64,000 nt of DNA from Nocardia neocaledoniensis (GTDB lineage: Bacteria > Actinomycetota > Actinomycetes > Mycobacteriales > Mycobacteriaceae): contig NZ_QGTL01000003.1 of the NCBI RefSeq assembly GCF_003182135.1, positions 62,001 to 126,000 of the forward strand, in the 5' to 3' direction. Shown piece after piece: positions 45,523 to 56,880 of this stretch. Position numbers and translations under genes: made by a program. Under the pieces are notes generated by a model. It did not search any database, had not been told where the DNA came from, and saw only the letters and a list, made by a program, of their open reading frames with translations. Each line of letters begins with the position of its first letter. The stretch's first letter is position 1.

Positions 45523-46065
45523 TCAGCCCAGACGCAGAGTCCATGTGCCGCGGAAGTGCAGGCGGGTGACGCTGCCGGGTGGGATGTCCATGCGCCAGAA
45601 CGACTTCGGTGGCGCGTCGAGGACCACCAGCAGCGCCGCCCTGATCACCGCGGGATGCGTCACCGCGACCGTGTCGCGGCCCGCCGAGGCGATCTCGGCC
45701 AGCCAGAAGCGCGCCCGGTCCACCAGGTCGGTCACCGATTCGCCACCGTGCCCACGGAATTCGGGATCGGTCAGCCACGCGAACAACTGATCCTGTGCCA
45801 GCGAGCTCATCTCGGTACCGCGCCAGGAGCCCGCGTCGAGGTCGCGTAATCGCGCGTCGAGCTCGCCCACCACGCCCAGCGCCTCGGCGGTCTCGCGGGC
45901 CCGCCGCTCCGGCGCGGTCCGCACCTGCGCGTCGGGCGGCACGGCGTACGCACGCACCGCGGCCCGCCCGGACTCGTCCAGGGGTTCGTCAACAGGGAAT
46001 CGCGCCTTGCGCACCGCCTCGGTCAGGCCGTGGCCGACGAGGTCGACTCTGAGCACCGTTTGCAC
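45523..46065 (-). CDS. Histidine phosphatase-like protein with altered RHG motif
   Basis: 180 residues. Phosphoglycerate-mutase fold: N-terminal motif reads LVGHGLTE, so the usual Arg-His-Gly is Gly-His-Gly with catalytic His12 kept; RTAPERRARETAEAL and VTHPAVIRAALL supply the other conserved Arg and His. Loss of the first Arg may weaken phosphate binding. GTG 46065; TACTCT (minus strand, 46074-46079) ends 8 bases upstream. Small-molecule phosphatase of unknown substrate, or a non-catalytic relative. Confidence 0.8.
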   Translation of the reverse strand: MQTVLRVDLVGHGLTEAVRKARFPVDEPLDESGRAAVRAYAVPPDAQVRTAPERRARETAEALGVVGELDARLRDLDAGSWRGTEMSSLAQDQLFAWLTDPEFRGHGGESVTDLVDRARFWLAEIASAGRDTVAVTHPAVIRAALLVVLDAPPKSFWRMDIPPGSVTRLHFRGTWTLRLG

Positions 46066-46145
46066 GAGTGCCCAGAGTAGCGCCGGTCACAGTGACGCCG
46101 TTCACCTGGACGGGTTTGTCGGTGCCGCGGTGCACACTGAATCCC

Positions 46146-49100
46146 ATGGAACGGTTCTCACCCGCTACGGCGCAGTGGTTCGACGGGGCTTTCGCCGGGC
46201 CCACGTCGGCCCAGCTCGGCGCGTGGGATGCCATCTCGCGGGGCGAGAACACGCTGGTCATCGCGCCGACAGGGTCCGGCAAGACACTGTCGGCCTTCCT
46301 GTGGGCGATCGACCGGCTGGCCAACCGGCCCGCGCCGGAGCCCGGGACGCCGCGCGGCACGTCGGTGCTGTACGTGTCGCCGCTCAAGGCGCTGGCGGTG
46401 GACGTGGAGCGCAATCTGCGGGCGCCGCTGGTCGGGGTCACCCAGACCGCGAAACGGCTCGGGCTCGATCCGCCGGAGATCTCGGTGGGGGTGCGCTCGG
46501 GCGACACCACGCCCGCGCAGCGCCGGGCCATGCAGCGCACCCCGCCCGACATCCTGATCACGACGCCGGAGTCGCTGTTCCTGCTGCTCACCTCGGCCGC
46601 GCGGGAGAGCCTGGCGCAGGTCGACACGGTGATCGTCGACGAGGTGCACGCCATCGCGGGCACCAAGCGGGGCGCGCACCTGGCGTTGTCGCTGGCCCGG
46701 CTCGACCAGCTCACCGAGCGGCCCGCGCAGCGGATCGGACTGTCGGCGACGGTGCGCCCGCCCGAGGAGGTCGGCCGTTTCCTGGTGGGCTCGGCGCCCA
46801 TCACCATCGTGCGGCCGCCCGCGCCCAAGACCTTCGACCTGTCGGTGCGGGTGCCGGTGGCCGACATGACCGACCCCGGCGATTCCGAGCAGCCCGGCTC
46901 GATCTGGCCGCACGTCGACGAGGCCATCGTCGACCTGGTGCTCGAGCACCGGTCCTCGATCGTGTTCGCGAACTCGCGACGGCTCGCCGAACGGCTCACG
47001 GCCCGGCTCAACGAGGCCTACGCCACGCGCCTGGGCGAACCGGTGGAGACCCAGCACGCGCCCCCCGCGCAGCTGGGTCCGTCCACCGAGGTGATCCACG
47101 GCGCCGATCAGCTGCTGGCGCGGGCCCACCACGGGTCGGTGAGCAAGGAACAGCGGGCGATCATCGAGGACGATCTCAAGACCGGGCGGCTGCGCTGCGT
47201 GGTCGCCACCAGCAGTCTCGAGCTCGGCATCGACATGGGCGCGGTCGACCTGGTGGTGCAGGTGGAGGCGCCCCCTTCGGTGGCCAGCGGGCTGCAGCGG
47301 GTCGGCCGGGCCGGGCACCAGGTGGGTGAGGTGTCGCGTGGCGTGCTGTTCCCCAAGCACCGCACCGATGTCATCCACTGCACCGTGGCGGCCCAGCGCA
47401 TGCTGGCCGGGGAGATCGAGGTGCTGCAGATCCCGGCGCATCCGCTCGACATCCTCGCCCAGCAGACGGTCGCCGCGTGCGCCCTGGAACCGATCGACGT
47501 CGACGGCTGGTTCGACATCGTCCGCGCCACCGGCAGCTACGCGAGCCTGCCGCGGTCGGCGTACGAGTCCGTCCTCGATCTGCTGGCGGGCCGTTATCCC
47601 TCCGACGAGTTCGCCGAACTGCGGCCGCGCGTGGTCTGGGACCGCGACGCGGGCACGCTCACCGGCCGCCCCGGCGCGCAGCGGCTGGCCGTCACCTCCG
47701 GCGGCGCCATTCCCGATCGCGGCATGTTCGCGGTCTTCATGGTGGGCGAAAAGGCCTCGCGGGTGGGCGAACTCGACGAGGAGATGGTTTACGAGTCGCG
47801 CGTCGGCGACGTGTTCGCGCTCGGTGCGACCAGCTGGCGGATCGAGGAGATCACCTTCGACCGGGTCCTGGTGACGCCCGCGTTCGGGCTGCCGGGGCGG
47901 CTGCCGTTCTGGCACGGCGACGGATTGGGCCGGCCTGCCGAATTGGGTTCCGCGCTGGGTGAATTCGTGCGGACCGCCGGTCAGGTGCCCGGTGACGAGC
48001 TCGCCCGCATCGTGGCGGGGATGGGCTCACCTGGTGGCGAGCTCAGCAAGCCCGCCGCCCGCCTCGATCAGCTCGTCCGCACCGCGGGCCTCGATCAGAA
48101 CGCGACGGCCAACATGGTCGGCCTGCTCGACGAACAGCGCACGGCGACCGGTCAGTTGCCGACCGACCGCACCCTGATCGTCGAACGGTTCCGCGACGAG
48201 CTCGGTGACTGGCGGCTGGTGCTGCACTCCCCCTTCGGCACCCCCGTCCACGCGCCGTGGGCGCTGGCCGTCGGCGCCCGGCTGCAGGAGCGCTTCGGCA
48301 TCGACGCCGCGCCCACCGCGTCCGACGACGGCATCGTGGTCCGGCTCCCCGACACCACCGACGATCCGCCCGGCGCCGAACTGTTCGTGTTCGAACCCGA
48401 TGAGATCGACGACATCGTCACCGAGCAGGTCGGCGGGTCGGCGCTGTTCGCGTCCCGGTTCCGCGAGTGCGCGGCCAGGGCGCTGCTGCTGCCGCGCCGC
48501 GATCCCGGCAAGCGGGCGCCGCTGTGGCAGCAACGGCAGCGCTCGGCCCAATTGCTGGATGTGGCACGCAAATTCCCGGAGTTCCCGATCCTGCTCGAGA
48601 CGGTGCGAGAGTGCCTGCGCGACGTCTACGACCTGCCCTCGCTGCGCGACCTGCTCACCAAGGTCGCGCGCCGGGAGGTGCGGCTGATCGATGTCGAGAC
48701 CGCGAGCCCGTCGCCGTTCGCCAACGCCCTGCTGTTCTCCTACGTGGGCCAGTTCCTCTACGACGGTGACAGCCCGCTGGCCGAACGCCGCGCGGCCGCG
48801 CTGGCGCTGGATTCCAGCTTGCTGGCCGAACTGCTCGGCCGGGTCGAACTGCGCGAACTCCTCGACCCGGAGGTCCTCGCCCTCACCGAACGCGAACTCC
48901 AGCGACTCACCCCGGAACGCTGGGCTCGCGACGCCGAGGGCCTGGCCGACCTGTTGCGCCTGCTCGGCCCGCTCACTCCCGATGAGGCCGCGGCCCGCTG
49001 TGTGCGGCGCGGTGGCGCTCAGGCCACGTCCTCCGAACCCGCGTCTCCGGACCTTCCCCGCGGACCCATCGAGCCGCGGCACAGCGGCATCGGCGGTGAG

Positions 49101-51194
49101 TCCCACCTGGGTGCCGCGCCTGCCGAACGGGAGACCGCCGGCGCCGAGCCGCACGATGGTGGTCCCGCGGGAGCGGGCGTGGCCGATTCGGAGCGCGGTG
49201 CCGCCGGGAGCCTCGACGGCTCAGGCGCTGATCCCCTCGCCGATTCCGACGCACCGACCTGGTTCGCCGAATTGCGCGATGCCCGTCGGGCACTGGAGGT
49301 TTCGTTCGCGGGCCGTACCTGGTGGGTCGCCGTGGAGGATGCCGCGCGGCTGCGGGACGCGCTCGGTGTGCCGCTGCCGATCGGGGTGCCCGCCGCCTTC
49401 ATCGAGCCGGTGCCCGATCCGCTCGGCGACCTCGTCGGCCGGTACGCGCGCACCCACGCCCCGTTCACCACCGCCGACGTGGCGGCTCGCTTCGGGCTCG
49501 GCAGCGCCGTCGCGGCGACGGCGCTGCACCACCTGCTGGCCGAGAAGCGCGTGGTAGAGGGCGAATTCACGCCGGCCACGGCGGGGACGGAATGGTGCGA
49601 CGCCCAGGTGCTGCGCCGGTTGCGCCGCCGCTCACTGGCGGCGGCCAGGCACGAAGTGGAGCCGGTCACCACCGCCGCCTTCGGCCGCTTCCTGCCCGCC
49701 TGGCAGCACGTCGGTTCCGGGGAGCTGCGCGGTATCGACGGCGTCGCCACGGTGGTGGAACAGCTCGCGGGCGTGCCGATTCCGGCCTCGGCCTGGGAGT
49801 CGTTGATCCTGCCGACCCGGGTCCGCGACTACTCCCCCGCCATGCTGGACGAGTTGATGGCGAGCGGCGAGGTGATCTGGTCCGGGCACGGCGCGATCAC
49901 CGCCAAGGACGGCTGGATCGCGCTGCACCTGGCCGACCAGGCGCCGTACACCCTGCCGCCGCCCGACGACATCGACCCCACCGACATCCAGCTCGGCCTC
50001 CTCGCCGCCCTGGGCGCCGAACTGGAGCCGTGGCCGGCCGACCGGCACCCCCCGGTCGACCTCGACGCGACCGATGCCACGCCGAAATCCGCCGCCCCGC
50101 CCACCGCGACCGCCGACCAGGCCGGCTCCCGGACCGAGCCGCGTGCCGAATCGGTCGCGCGGTCACCCCAGCACTCCACACCTGGCCGGCGGGACACCGA
50201 CGCTGTGCATGGCGACATCGGTGGAGCGCACACCGGGGATCACGGCCAGGCCTTCCGCCTGCCGAAGACCCTGCGCGGCGGCGGCGCGTTCTTCTTCCGG
50301 CAGCTCTCCGATGCCACCGGCCTGCTCGACGACAAGGCCGTCGGCGATGCCCTGTGGCAGCTGGTCTGGGCCGGCTACCTCGCCGGCGACACCTTCGCGC
50401 CGGTCCGCGCCCTGCTCTCGGGCACCACCCGCAGCACCACCGCGCACCGCACCCCGCGCCGGGCACCCCGCGGGCGCGCCTACCTGCCGCGGCCGTCCAT
50501 GCCGACCCGTTCCGGCCCGCCGACGCTGGCGGGCCGCTGGTCGATCCTGCCGGAACGCGTGCGGGACAACACCCTTCGCGCCCACGCCACCGCCGACCAG
50601 TTACTGGAACGCTACGGCGTCCTGACGCGCGGATCGGTCCAGAACGAGGGTGTGCCGGGCGGTTTCGCGCTGATGTACCGGGTGCTCACCGAATTCGAGG
50701 ACCGCGGCCGGTGCCGACGCGGCTATTTCGTCGACACCCTCGGCGGCGCCCAGTTCTCCACCACCGACACCGTCGACCGGTTGCGCTCGTTCGACACCGA
50801 CCGCGGCGCCGCCCAGCCCGGTGCCGCGCTGGCCATGGCCGCCTGCGATCCCGCCAACCCGTACGGCGCCGCCCTGCCGTGGCCCAAGGGCGACGCCGAG
50901 AGCGGGCATCGTCCCGGCCGCAAGGCGGGCGCCCTGGTGGTGCTGGTCGGCGGCGAGCTGGTGCTCTATGTCGAGCGCGGCGGCAAGACGCTGCTCAGTT
51001 TCACCGAGGACCCCGGGCTCCGCCGCACGGCCGCGGTCGCGCTCGCCGGCCTGGTGCACGAGCGCCGCGTCGACAGCCTGGTGATCGACAAGGCCAACGG
51101 GGAATCCGTGCACGGCAACACCTTCGCCGACGTCCTGGTGGAAGCGGGCTTCTCGATGACGCCGCGCGGATTGCGCCTGCGCAGGCAGGTGTAG
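46146..51194 (+). CDS. lhr: Lhr-type large ATP-dependent helicase
   Basis: 1682 residues from ATG 46146 (the longer open frame overlaps the divergent phosphatase start). Superfamily 2 DNA helicase: Walker A APTGSGKT (40-47), DEVH box (165-168), GLSATVRPP motif III, RecA-like domain 2 with GRAGHQVGEVSRG, then the winged-helix and beta-barrel parts and the long Lhr C-terminal region. Linked to DNA repair in mycobacteria. About 170 residues longer than the M. tuberculosis protein as I recall it; the difference is explained by low-complexity insertions at about 955-1039 and 1305-1370. Followed 4 bases later by nei. Confidence 0.95.
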   Translation: MERFSPATAQWFDGAFAGPTSAQLGAWDAISRGENTLVIAPTGSGKTLSAFLWAIDRLANRPAPEPGTPRGTSVLYVSPLKALAVDVERNLRAPLVGVTQTAKRLGLDPPEISVGVRSGDTTPAQRRAMQRTPPDILITTPESLFLLLTSAARESLAQVDTVIVDEVHAIAGTKRGAHLALSLARLDQLTERPAQRIGLSATVRPPEEVGRFLVGSAPITIVRPPAPKTFDLSVRVPVADMTDPGDSEQPGSIWPHVDEAIVDLVLEHRSSIVFANSRRLAERLTARLNEAYATRLGEPVETQHAPPAQLGPSTEVIHGADQLLARAHHGSVSKEQRAIIEDDLKTGRLRCVVATSSLELGIDMGAVDLVVQVEAPPSVASGLQRVGRAGHQVGEVSRGVLFPKHRTDVIHCTVAAQRMLAGEIEVLQIPAHPLDILAQQTVAACALEPIDVDGWFDIVRATGSYASLPRSAYESVLDLLAGRYPSDEFAELRPRVVWDRDAGTLTGRPGAQRLAVTSGGAIPDRGMFAVFMVGEKASRVGELDEEMVYESRVGDVFALGATSWRIEEITFDRVLVTPAFGLPGRLPFWHGDGLGRPAELGSALGEFVRTAGQVPGDELARIVAGMGSPGGELSKPAARLDQLVRTAGLDQNATANMVGLLDEQRTATGQLPTDRTLIVERFRDELGDWRLVLHSPFGTPVHAPWALAVGARLQERFGIDAAPTASDDGIVVRLPDTTDDPPGAELFVFEPDEIDDIVTEQVGGSALFASRFRECAARALLLPRRDPGKRAPLWQQRQRSAQLLDVARKFPEFPILLETVRECLRDVYDLPSLRDLLTKVARREVRLIDVETASPSPFANALLFSYVGQFLYDGDSPLAERRAAALALDSSLLAELLGRVELRELLDPEVLALTERELQRLTPERWARDAEGLADLLRLLGPLTPDEAAARCVRRGGAQATSSEPASPDLPRGPIEPRHSGIGGESHLGAAPAERETAGAEPHDGGPAGAGVADSERGAAGSLDGSGADPLADSDAPTWFAELRDARRALEVSFAGRTWWVAVEDAARLRDALGVPLPIGVPAAFIEPVPDPLGDLVGRYARTHAPFTTADVAARFGLGSAVAATALHHLLAEKRVVEGEFTPATAGTEWCDAQVLRRLRRRSLAAARHEVEPVTTAAFGRFLPAWQHVGSGELRGIDGVATVVEQLAGVPIPASAWESLILPTRVRDYSPAMLDELMASGEVIWSGHGAITAKDGWIALHLADQAPYTLPPPDDIDPTDIQLGLLAALGAELEPWPADRHPPVDLDATDATPKSAAPPTATADQAGSRTEPRAESVARSPQHSTPGRRDTDAVHGDIGGAHTGDHGQAFRLPKTLRGGGAFFFRQLSDATGLLDDKAVGDALWQLVWAGYLAGDTFAPVRALLSGTTRSTTAHRTPRRAPRGRAYLPRPSMPTRSGPPTLAGRWSILPERVRDNTLRAHATADQLLERYGVLTRGSVQNEGVPGGFALMYRVLTEFEDRGRCRRGYFVDTLGGAQFSTTDTVDRLRSFDTDRGAAQPGAALAMAACDPANPYGAALPWPKGDAESGHRPGRKAGALVVLVGGELVLYVERGGKTLLSFTEDPGLRRTAAVALAGLVHERRVDSLVIDKANGESVHGNTFADVLVEAGFSMTPRGLRLRRQV

Positions 51195-51198
51195 CCGG

Positions 51199-51978
51199 AT
51201 GCCCGAGGGCGACACCGTCTTCCGCACCGCCGAGCGGCTGCGCACCGCGCTGGCCGGAAAGACGCTCACCCGCAGCGACTTCCGCGTGCCGCGCTACGCC
51301 ACCGTTGACCTCGTCGGCGATCTCGTGACCGAGGTCGGCAGCTACGGCAAGCACCTGTTCATCCGCACCGACCGCGTCAGCATTCACACCCATCTGAAGA
51401 TGGAGGGCGTCTGGCGGGTGTTCCACTGCGGCCAGCGCTGGACCAAGCCGCGCGTCACCGCCCGGGTCGTGCTCGCCACCGACGAGGTCGAGGCCGTCGG
51501 CTTCTCACTCGGCAAGGTGCAGGTGCTGCCGCGCGGCGAGGAACACACCGTCATCGACCATCTCGGCCCCGATCTGCTCGGCCCGAACTGGGACGGCGCC
51601 GAGGCGCTGCGCAGGCTCGAGACACACCCCGCCCGGGCGGTCGGCCTTGCCCTGCTCGACCAGCGCAACCTGGCCGGGATCGGCAACATCTACCGCAGCG
51701 AGATCTGCTTCCTACGGCGCGTGCACCCGGCCACCCCCACCGGGGACATCGCCGATCTGCCCGCCCTGGTCGACGAGGCCCATCGCGTGCTGGGCAAAGC
51801 CGCGCACGAGCCACCGTGGCGCCCCATGGTCTACGGCCGCACCCGGCGGCCGTGCCCCCGCTGCGGCACCGCCATCGTCACCCGTCTGCTCGGCGAGGAC
51901 GACCCCGCCGACCGCATCACCCAGCGCGAACGCGGCATCTACTTCTGTCCCCGCTGCCAACCCGAGCCCAATAACTAG
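51199..51978 (+). CDS. nei: Endonuclease VIII-like DNA glycosylase (Nei)
   Basis: 259 residues. Fpg/Nei family: mature N-terminus PEGDTV with catalytic Pro2 and Glu3, central helix-two-turn-helix (about 130-200), and a C-terminal zinc finger CPRCG...CPRCQ. Removes oxidised bases from DNA and nicks the abasic site. It starts 4 bases after the lhr stop, so helicase and glycosylase are probably cotranscribed, as in M. tuberculosis (Rv3296-Rv3297). Confidence 0.93.
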   Translation: MPEGDTVFRTAERLRTALAGKTLTRSDFRVPRYATVDLVGDLVTEVGSYGKHLFIRTDRVSIHTHLKMEGVWRVFHCGQRWTKPRVTARVVLATDEVEAVGFSLGKVQVLPRGEEHTVIDHLGPDLLGPNWDGAEALRRLETHPARAVGLALLDQRNLAGIGNIYRSEICFLRRVHPATPTGDIADLPALVDEAHRVLGKAAHEPPWRPMVYGRTRRPCPRCGTAIVTRLLGEDDPADRITQRERGIYFCPRCQPEPNN

Positions 51979-52010
51979 ACCGGTCGTCATACTCGAGCTA
52001 CGCTCGGGGA

Positions 52011-52574
52011 GTGACTCCACGCACGGATTCCCGGCAGCGGTTCCTCGACGCGGCCGCCGACCTGTTCCACACCCAGGGCTACCACGCCACCGGCGTCAAC
52101 CAGCTGGTCAGCGCGGGCGGCGCGCCCAAGGGTTCCTTCTACTTCCACTTCCCCGGCGGCAAGGAACAGCTCGCCGCCGAGGCGCTGGTCCAATCGGCGG
52201 AGGCGCTGCGGGCGACGCTCGCGGCCGCCCTCGACCACGGCGACGTCGACGGCGTGTTCGACGCGCTCGGCGCGATGCTCACCGACTCGGACTTCCAGCG
52301 CGGCTGCCCCATCGCCACCATCGCGCTCGACGCGGGCGGCGACAGCGAACCGATCCGCGAAGCCTGCGTCACCGGATTCGAATCCTGGCGCACCGCCATC
52401 GAGGAGTTCCTGCGCGCCAAGGGCATTCCCGACCGCCGCGCCGACGAACTGGCCACCGTCGCGCTGGCCATGCTCGAGGGCGGCCTCCTGCTGGCCCGCA
52501 CCCGCCGCGACCTCACCCCCCTGCGCACGGTCGCCGACCACCTGCGCGCCACACTCGAACGGGAGCTCTCCTGA
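52011..52574 (+). CDS. TetR family regulator (LmrA/YxaF type)
   Basis: 187 residues. HTH at about 8-50 with GYHATGVNQLVSAGGAPKGS (in part), the signature of the LmrA/YxaF subgroup, and a C-terminal ligand domain with the CPIATIALD segment. GTG start preceded by TACGCT (51999-52004) with 6 bases between. Its stop overlaps the next start (TGATG), so it probably controls the hydrolase gene and itself. Confidence 0.92.
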   Translation: MTPRTDSRQRFLDAAADLFHTQGYHATGVNQLVSAGGAPKGSFYFHFPGGKEQLAAEALVQSAEALRATLAAALDHGDVDGVFDALGAMLTDSDFQRGCPIATIALDAGGDSEPIREACVTGFESWRTAIEEFLRAKGIPDRRADELATVALAMLEGGLLLARTRRDLTPLRTVADHLRATLERELS

Positions 52575-53407
52575 TGCGAATCCATCACCTCGACGGCGGC
52601 ACCATGCGCCCCCTCGGCGGCCGCCTGCTCGACGGCGTCAGCGGCCTCACCCTCCGCGCCGAGATGGTCTGCCACTGTGTGCTGATCGAGCTCGACGACC
52701 GCCTCGTCCTGATCGAAACGGGCATCGGCGAGGGCGCGGTGCGCAGGCCCGACGAATGGCTCGGCCGCCAGTTCATCCGGATGACCAGCCCGGTTCTCGA
52801 ACTCGAGCGCACGGTGGCCCGCCGGATCGAGGCGCTCGGCTATCGCAGGGAGGACGTCACCGACATCGTCGTGACCCACCTCGATCTCGACCACGCGGGC
52901 GGCCTCGCGGACTTCCCGCAGGCGAAGGTCCATGTCTACGGCGCCGAACTGCGCGCGCTCGAGGGTCACTACGGCCCGCGCGAGAAGTTCCGTTATCGCG
53001 CGGCCCAATTCGCGCACGGCCCACAGTGGGAGAGCTACGACGAACTGGGCGAATCCTGGTTCGGCTTCGACGCGGTGCGTCAATTGCGCGGGCTACCGGC
53101 CGAATTGCTGCTCATCCCGCTGGCGGGGCACACCAGGGGCCACGCCGGCATCGCGATCGACACCGGCGACGGCTGGAAGTTCTCCGTCGGCGACGCCTAC
53201 TTCCACCCCGGCCAGGTCGATCTGGAGCACCCGCATCAGCCGTCGGGCGCCACCCTGTTCGAACGTCTCGTGCAGACCGTCCCCGCCGCGCGCGTCGCCA
53301 ATCAGGAACGGCTGCGTGAGCTCCTGCGCGGTCACGGCGACGAGGTCACGGTCTTCTGCGCGCACAGCGCCGTGGAACTGCGCCGGTTGCAGGGCGTCGG
53401 CGTCTGA
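52574..53407 (+). CDS. Metallo-beta-lactamase fold hydrolase
   Basis: 277 residues. Zinc-binding motif THLDLDH (101-107; HxDxDH form), later GHTRGHAG and VGDAYFHPG ligands, as in lactonase-like MBL proteins. Coupled to the preceding TetR gene (TGATG overlap). The pairing suggests an inducible detoxification or lactone-hydrolysis unit; substrate unknown. Ends 10 bases from the convergent glpD stop. Confidence 0.9.
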   Translation: MRIHHLDGGTMRPLGGRLLDGVSGLTLRAEMVCHCVLIELDDRLVLIETGIGEGAVRRPDEWLGRQFIRMTSPVLELERTVARRIEALGYRREDVTDIVVTHLDLDHAGGLADFPQAKVHVYGAELRALEGHYGPREKFRYRAAQFAHGPQWESYDELGESWFGFDAVRQLRGLPAELLLIPLAGHTRGHAGIAIDTGDGWKFSVGDAYFHPGQVDLEHPHQPSGATLFERLVQTVPAARVANQERLRELLRGHGDEVTVFCAHSAVELRRLQGVGV

Positions 53408-53417
53408 TCCGGCGCGG

Positions 53418-55202
53418 TCATCGGTCCTGCGGCACCGGTTCCAGCAGCTGCGGCCGCGGTTCCGGGGCGGCGGCCCGCAGCGCATCGGCGGACGCGTCGT
53501 CGGGCTGGGTCTGGGATTCGATCTCGGCCCGCACCCGCGCCTGATAGGTGGCCACCTCGCGGTCGATCTCGTCGACATCCCAGCCGAGGACGGGCGCGAC
53601 GAGGTGGGCGACCTGCTCGGCGCAGTGCGCGCCCCGGTCGGGGTATTCGATCGAGATGCGGGTGCGGCGGGCCAGGATGTCGTCCAGGTGCAGCGCGCCC
53701 TCGGCCGCGGCGGCGTACACGGCCTCGACCTGGAGGTAGGCAGGCGCGTCGGTGATCGGTTGCAGCAGTTCGGGTTTGCCGACGGCCAGCGAGAGCACCT
53801 CGTCGACCACCGAGCCGTAGCGGTCGAGCAGGTGCGTCATGCGGTACGGGTGCACGCCGTAGTGCTCGGCCAGCTGCACGGTCTGGTTCACCAGGGCGAA
53901 GTAGCCGTCGGCGCCGAGCAGGGCCACCTTCTCGGTGATCGACGGCGAGACCCGCGCCGGAATGTCCTGTGCCGCTTCGTCCATCGCGTCGGCGGCCATC
54001 ACCCGGTAGGTGGTGTACTTGCCGCCGGCGATGCTCACCAGCCCCGGGGCGACCCTGGCCACGGCGTGCTCGCGGGACAGCTTGGAGGTCTCGTCGCTCT
54101 CGCCGGCCAGCAGGGGCCGCAGGCCCGCGTAGACGCCGTCGATGTCGGCGTGGGTGAGCGGGGTGACCAGCACCTCGTTCACCCGGTCGAGCAGGTAGTC
54201 GATGTCGGCCTTGGTGGCCGCCGGGTGGGCGAGGTCGAGGTTCCAGTCGGTGTCGGTGGTGCCGATGATCCAGTGCGCGCCCCACGGGATGACGAACAGC
54301 ACCGAGGTGGCCGTGCGCAGGATGATCGCCGCGTCGCTGACGATCCGGTCGCGGGGCACCACGATGTGCACGCCCTTGGACGCCCGCACATGGAAGCGGC
54401 CGCGTTGGCGCGACAGGCTCTGCACCTCGTCGGTCCACACGCCGGTCGCGTTGATCACCACATTCGCGCGCGCCTCGGCGGTGCGCCCGTCCTCGGTGTC
54501 GCGCAGCTTCACCCCGACCACCCGGTCGGCCTCCCTGAGCAGGCCGACGACCTGGGTGGAGGTCCGGATGACCGCGCCGTAGTGGGCGGCGGTGCGGGCC
54601 ACGGTCATGGTGTGGCGGGCGTCGTCGACGACGGTGTCGAAGTAGGTGACGCCGCCGATCATCGAATCCCTGCGCAGGCCCGGCGCCAACCGCAGCGCGC
54701 CGTGCCGGGTCAGATGATGCTGTCCCGGCACGGATTTCGCGCCGCCCATGGTGTCGTAGAGGGTCAGGCCCGCGGCGACGTAGGGCCGCTCCCAGATCCG
54801 GTGGGTGAGCGGGTACAGGAACCGCAGCGGCTTCACCAGATGCGGCGCCAGCGTCGACAGCGCCAGCTCGCGTTCCTTGAGCGCCTCCCTGACCAGGCCG
54901 AATTCGAGTTGTTCGAGATAGCGCAGCCCGCCGTGGAACATCTTCGACGAGCGGCTCGAGGTGCCGGAGGCCAGATCGCGGGCCTCCACCAGCGCCACCG
55001 ACAGGCCGCGGGTGGCCGCGTCGAGCGCGATGCCGGCCCCGACGACGCCGCCGCCGATGACCAGCACGTCGAACTGATCCTTGCCGAGGCGCTCCCAGGC
55101 GGTGCGGCGCTGCTCGGGGCCGAGCTGGCCGGGCCCGAGCCGCGAACCACCCGCGACCAACTCCCCCGGGTGCAGGAACGGGAACTCCGGTGTCTGCGAC
55201 AT
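53418..55202 (-). CDS. glpD: Glycerol-3-phosphate dehydrogenase (GlpD)
   Basis: 594 residues. FAD enzyme oxidising glycerol-3-phosphate to dihydroxyacetone phosphate at the membrane. Rossmann FAD motif DVLVIGGGVVGAGIALDAAT (about 35-54), GTSSRSSKMFHGGLRYL typical of GlpD, and the C-terminal GlpD domain. ATG with a GAGGAG site 7 bases upstream. Divergent from glpK, so glycerol uptake-phosphorylation and oxidation genes are paired. Confidence 0.95.
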   Translation of the reverse strand: MSQTPEFPFLHPGELVAGGSRLGPGQLGPEQRRTAWERLGKDQFDVLVIGGGVVGAGIALDAATRGLSVALVEARDLASGTSSRSSKMFHGGLRYLEQLEFGLVREALKERELALSTLAPHLVKPLRFLYPLTHRIWERPYVAAGLTLYDTMGGAKSVPGQHHLTRHGALRLAPGLRRDSMIGGVTYFDTVVDDARHTMTVARTAAHYGAVIRTSTQVVGLLREADRVVGVKLRDTEDGRTAEARANVVINATGVWTDEVQSLSRQRGRFHVRASKGVHIVVPRDRIVSDAAIILRTATSVLFVIPWGAHWIIGTTDTDWNLDLAHPAATKADIDYLLDRVNEVLVTPLTHADIDGVYAGLRPLLAGESDETSKLSREHAVARVAPGLVSIAGGKYTTYRVMAADAMDEAAQDIPARVSPSITEKVALLGADGYFALVNQTVQLAEHYGVHPYRMTHLLDRYGSVVDEVLSLAVGKPELLQPITDAPAYLQVEAVYAAAAEGALHLDDILARRTRISIEYPDRGAHCAEQVAHLVAPVLGWDVDEIDREVATYQARVRAEIESQTQPDDASADALRAAAPEPRPQLLEPVPQDR

Positions 55203-55382
55203 GCTGGACTCCTCGCCGACCGGGCGGCCGGTTCAGCCGACAGTGGGTGGAGGCGCCGGGCCACGTCCGGCACCGCTGCGTACACGCTAAACGTAGTGCC
55301 TCCGCGGCGCGGGCGAGGCTTACGGCGGGGCGTGGCAGCCAACTGGGACATTCGGGCCGGTGCGCTTGGGTAGCCTGCTGCC
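55203..55382. promoter_or_regulatory. Divergent glpD-glpK promoter region
   Basis: TAGCCT (55371-55376) lies 6 bases before the glpK ATG, a leaderless-type promoter. I see no clear operator palindrome. Confidence 0.45.
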
Positions 55383-56879
<1,497 letters not shown>

Positions 56880-56880
56880 G

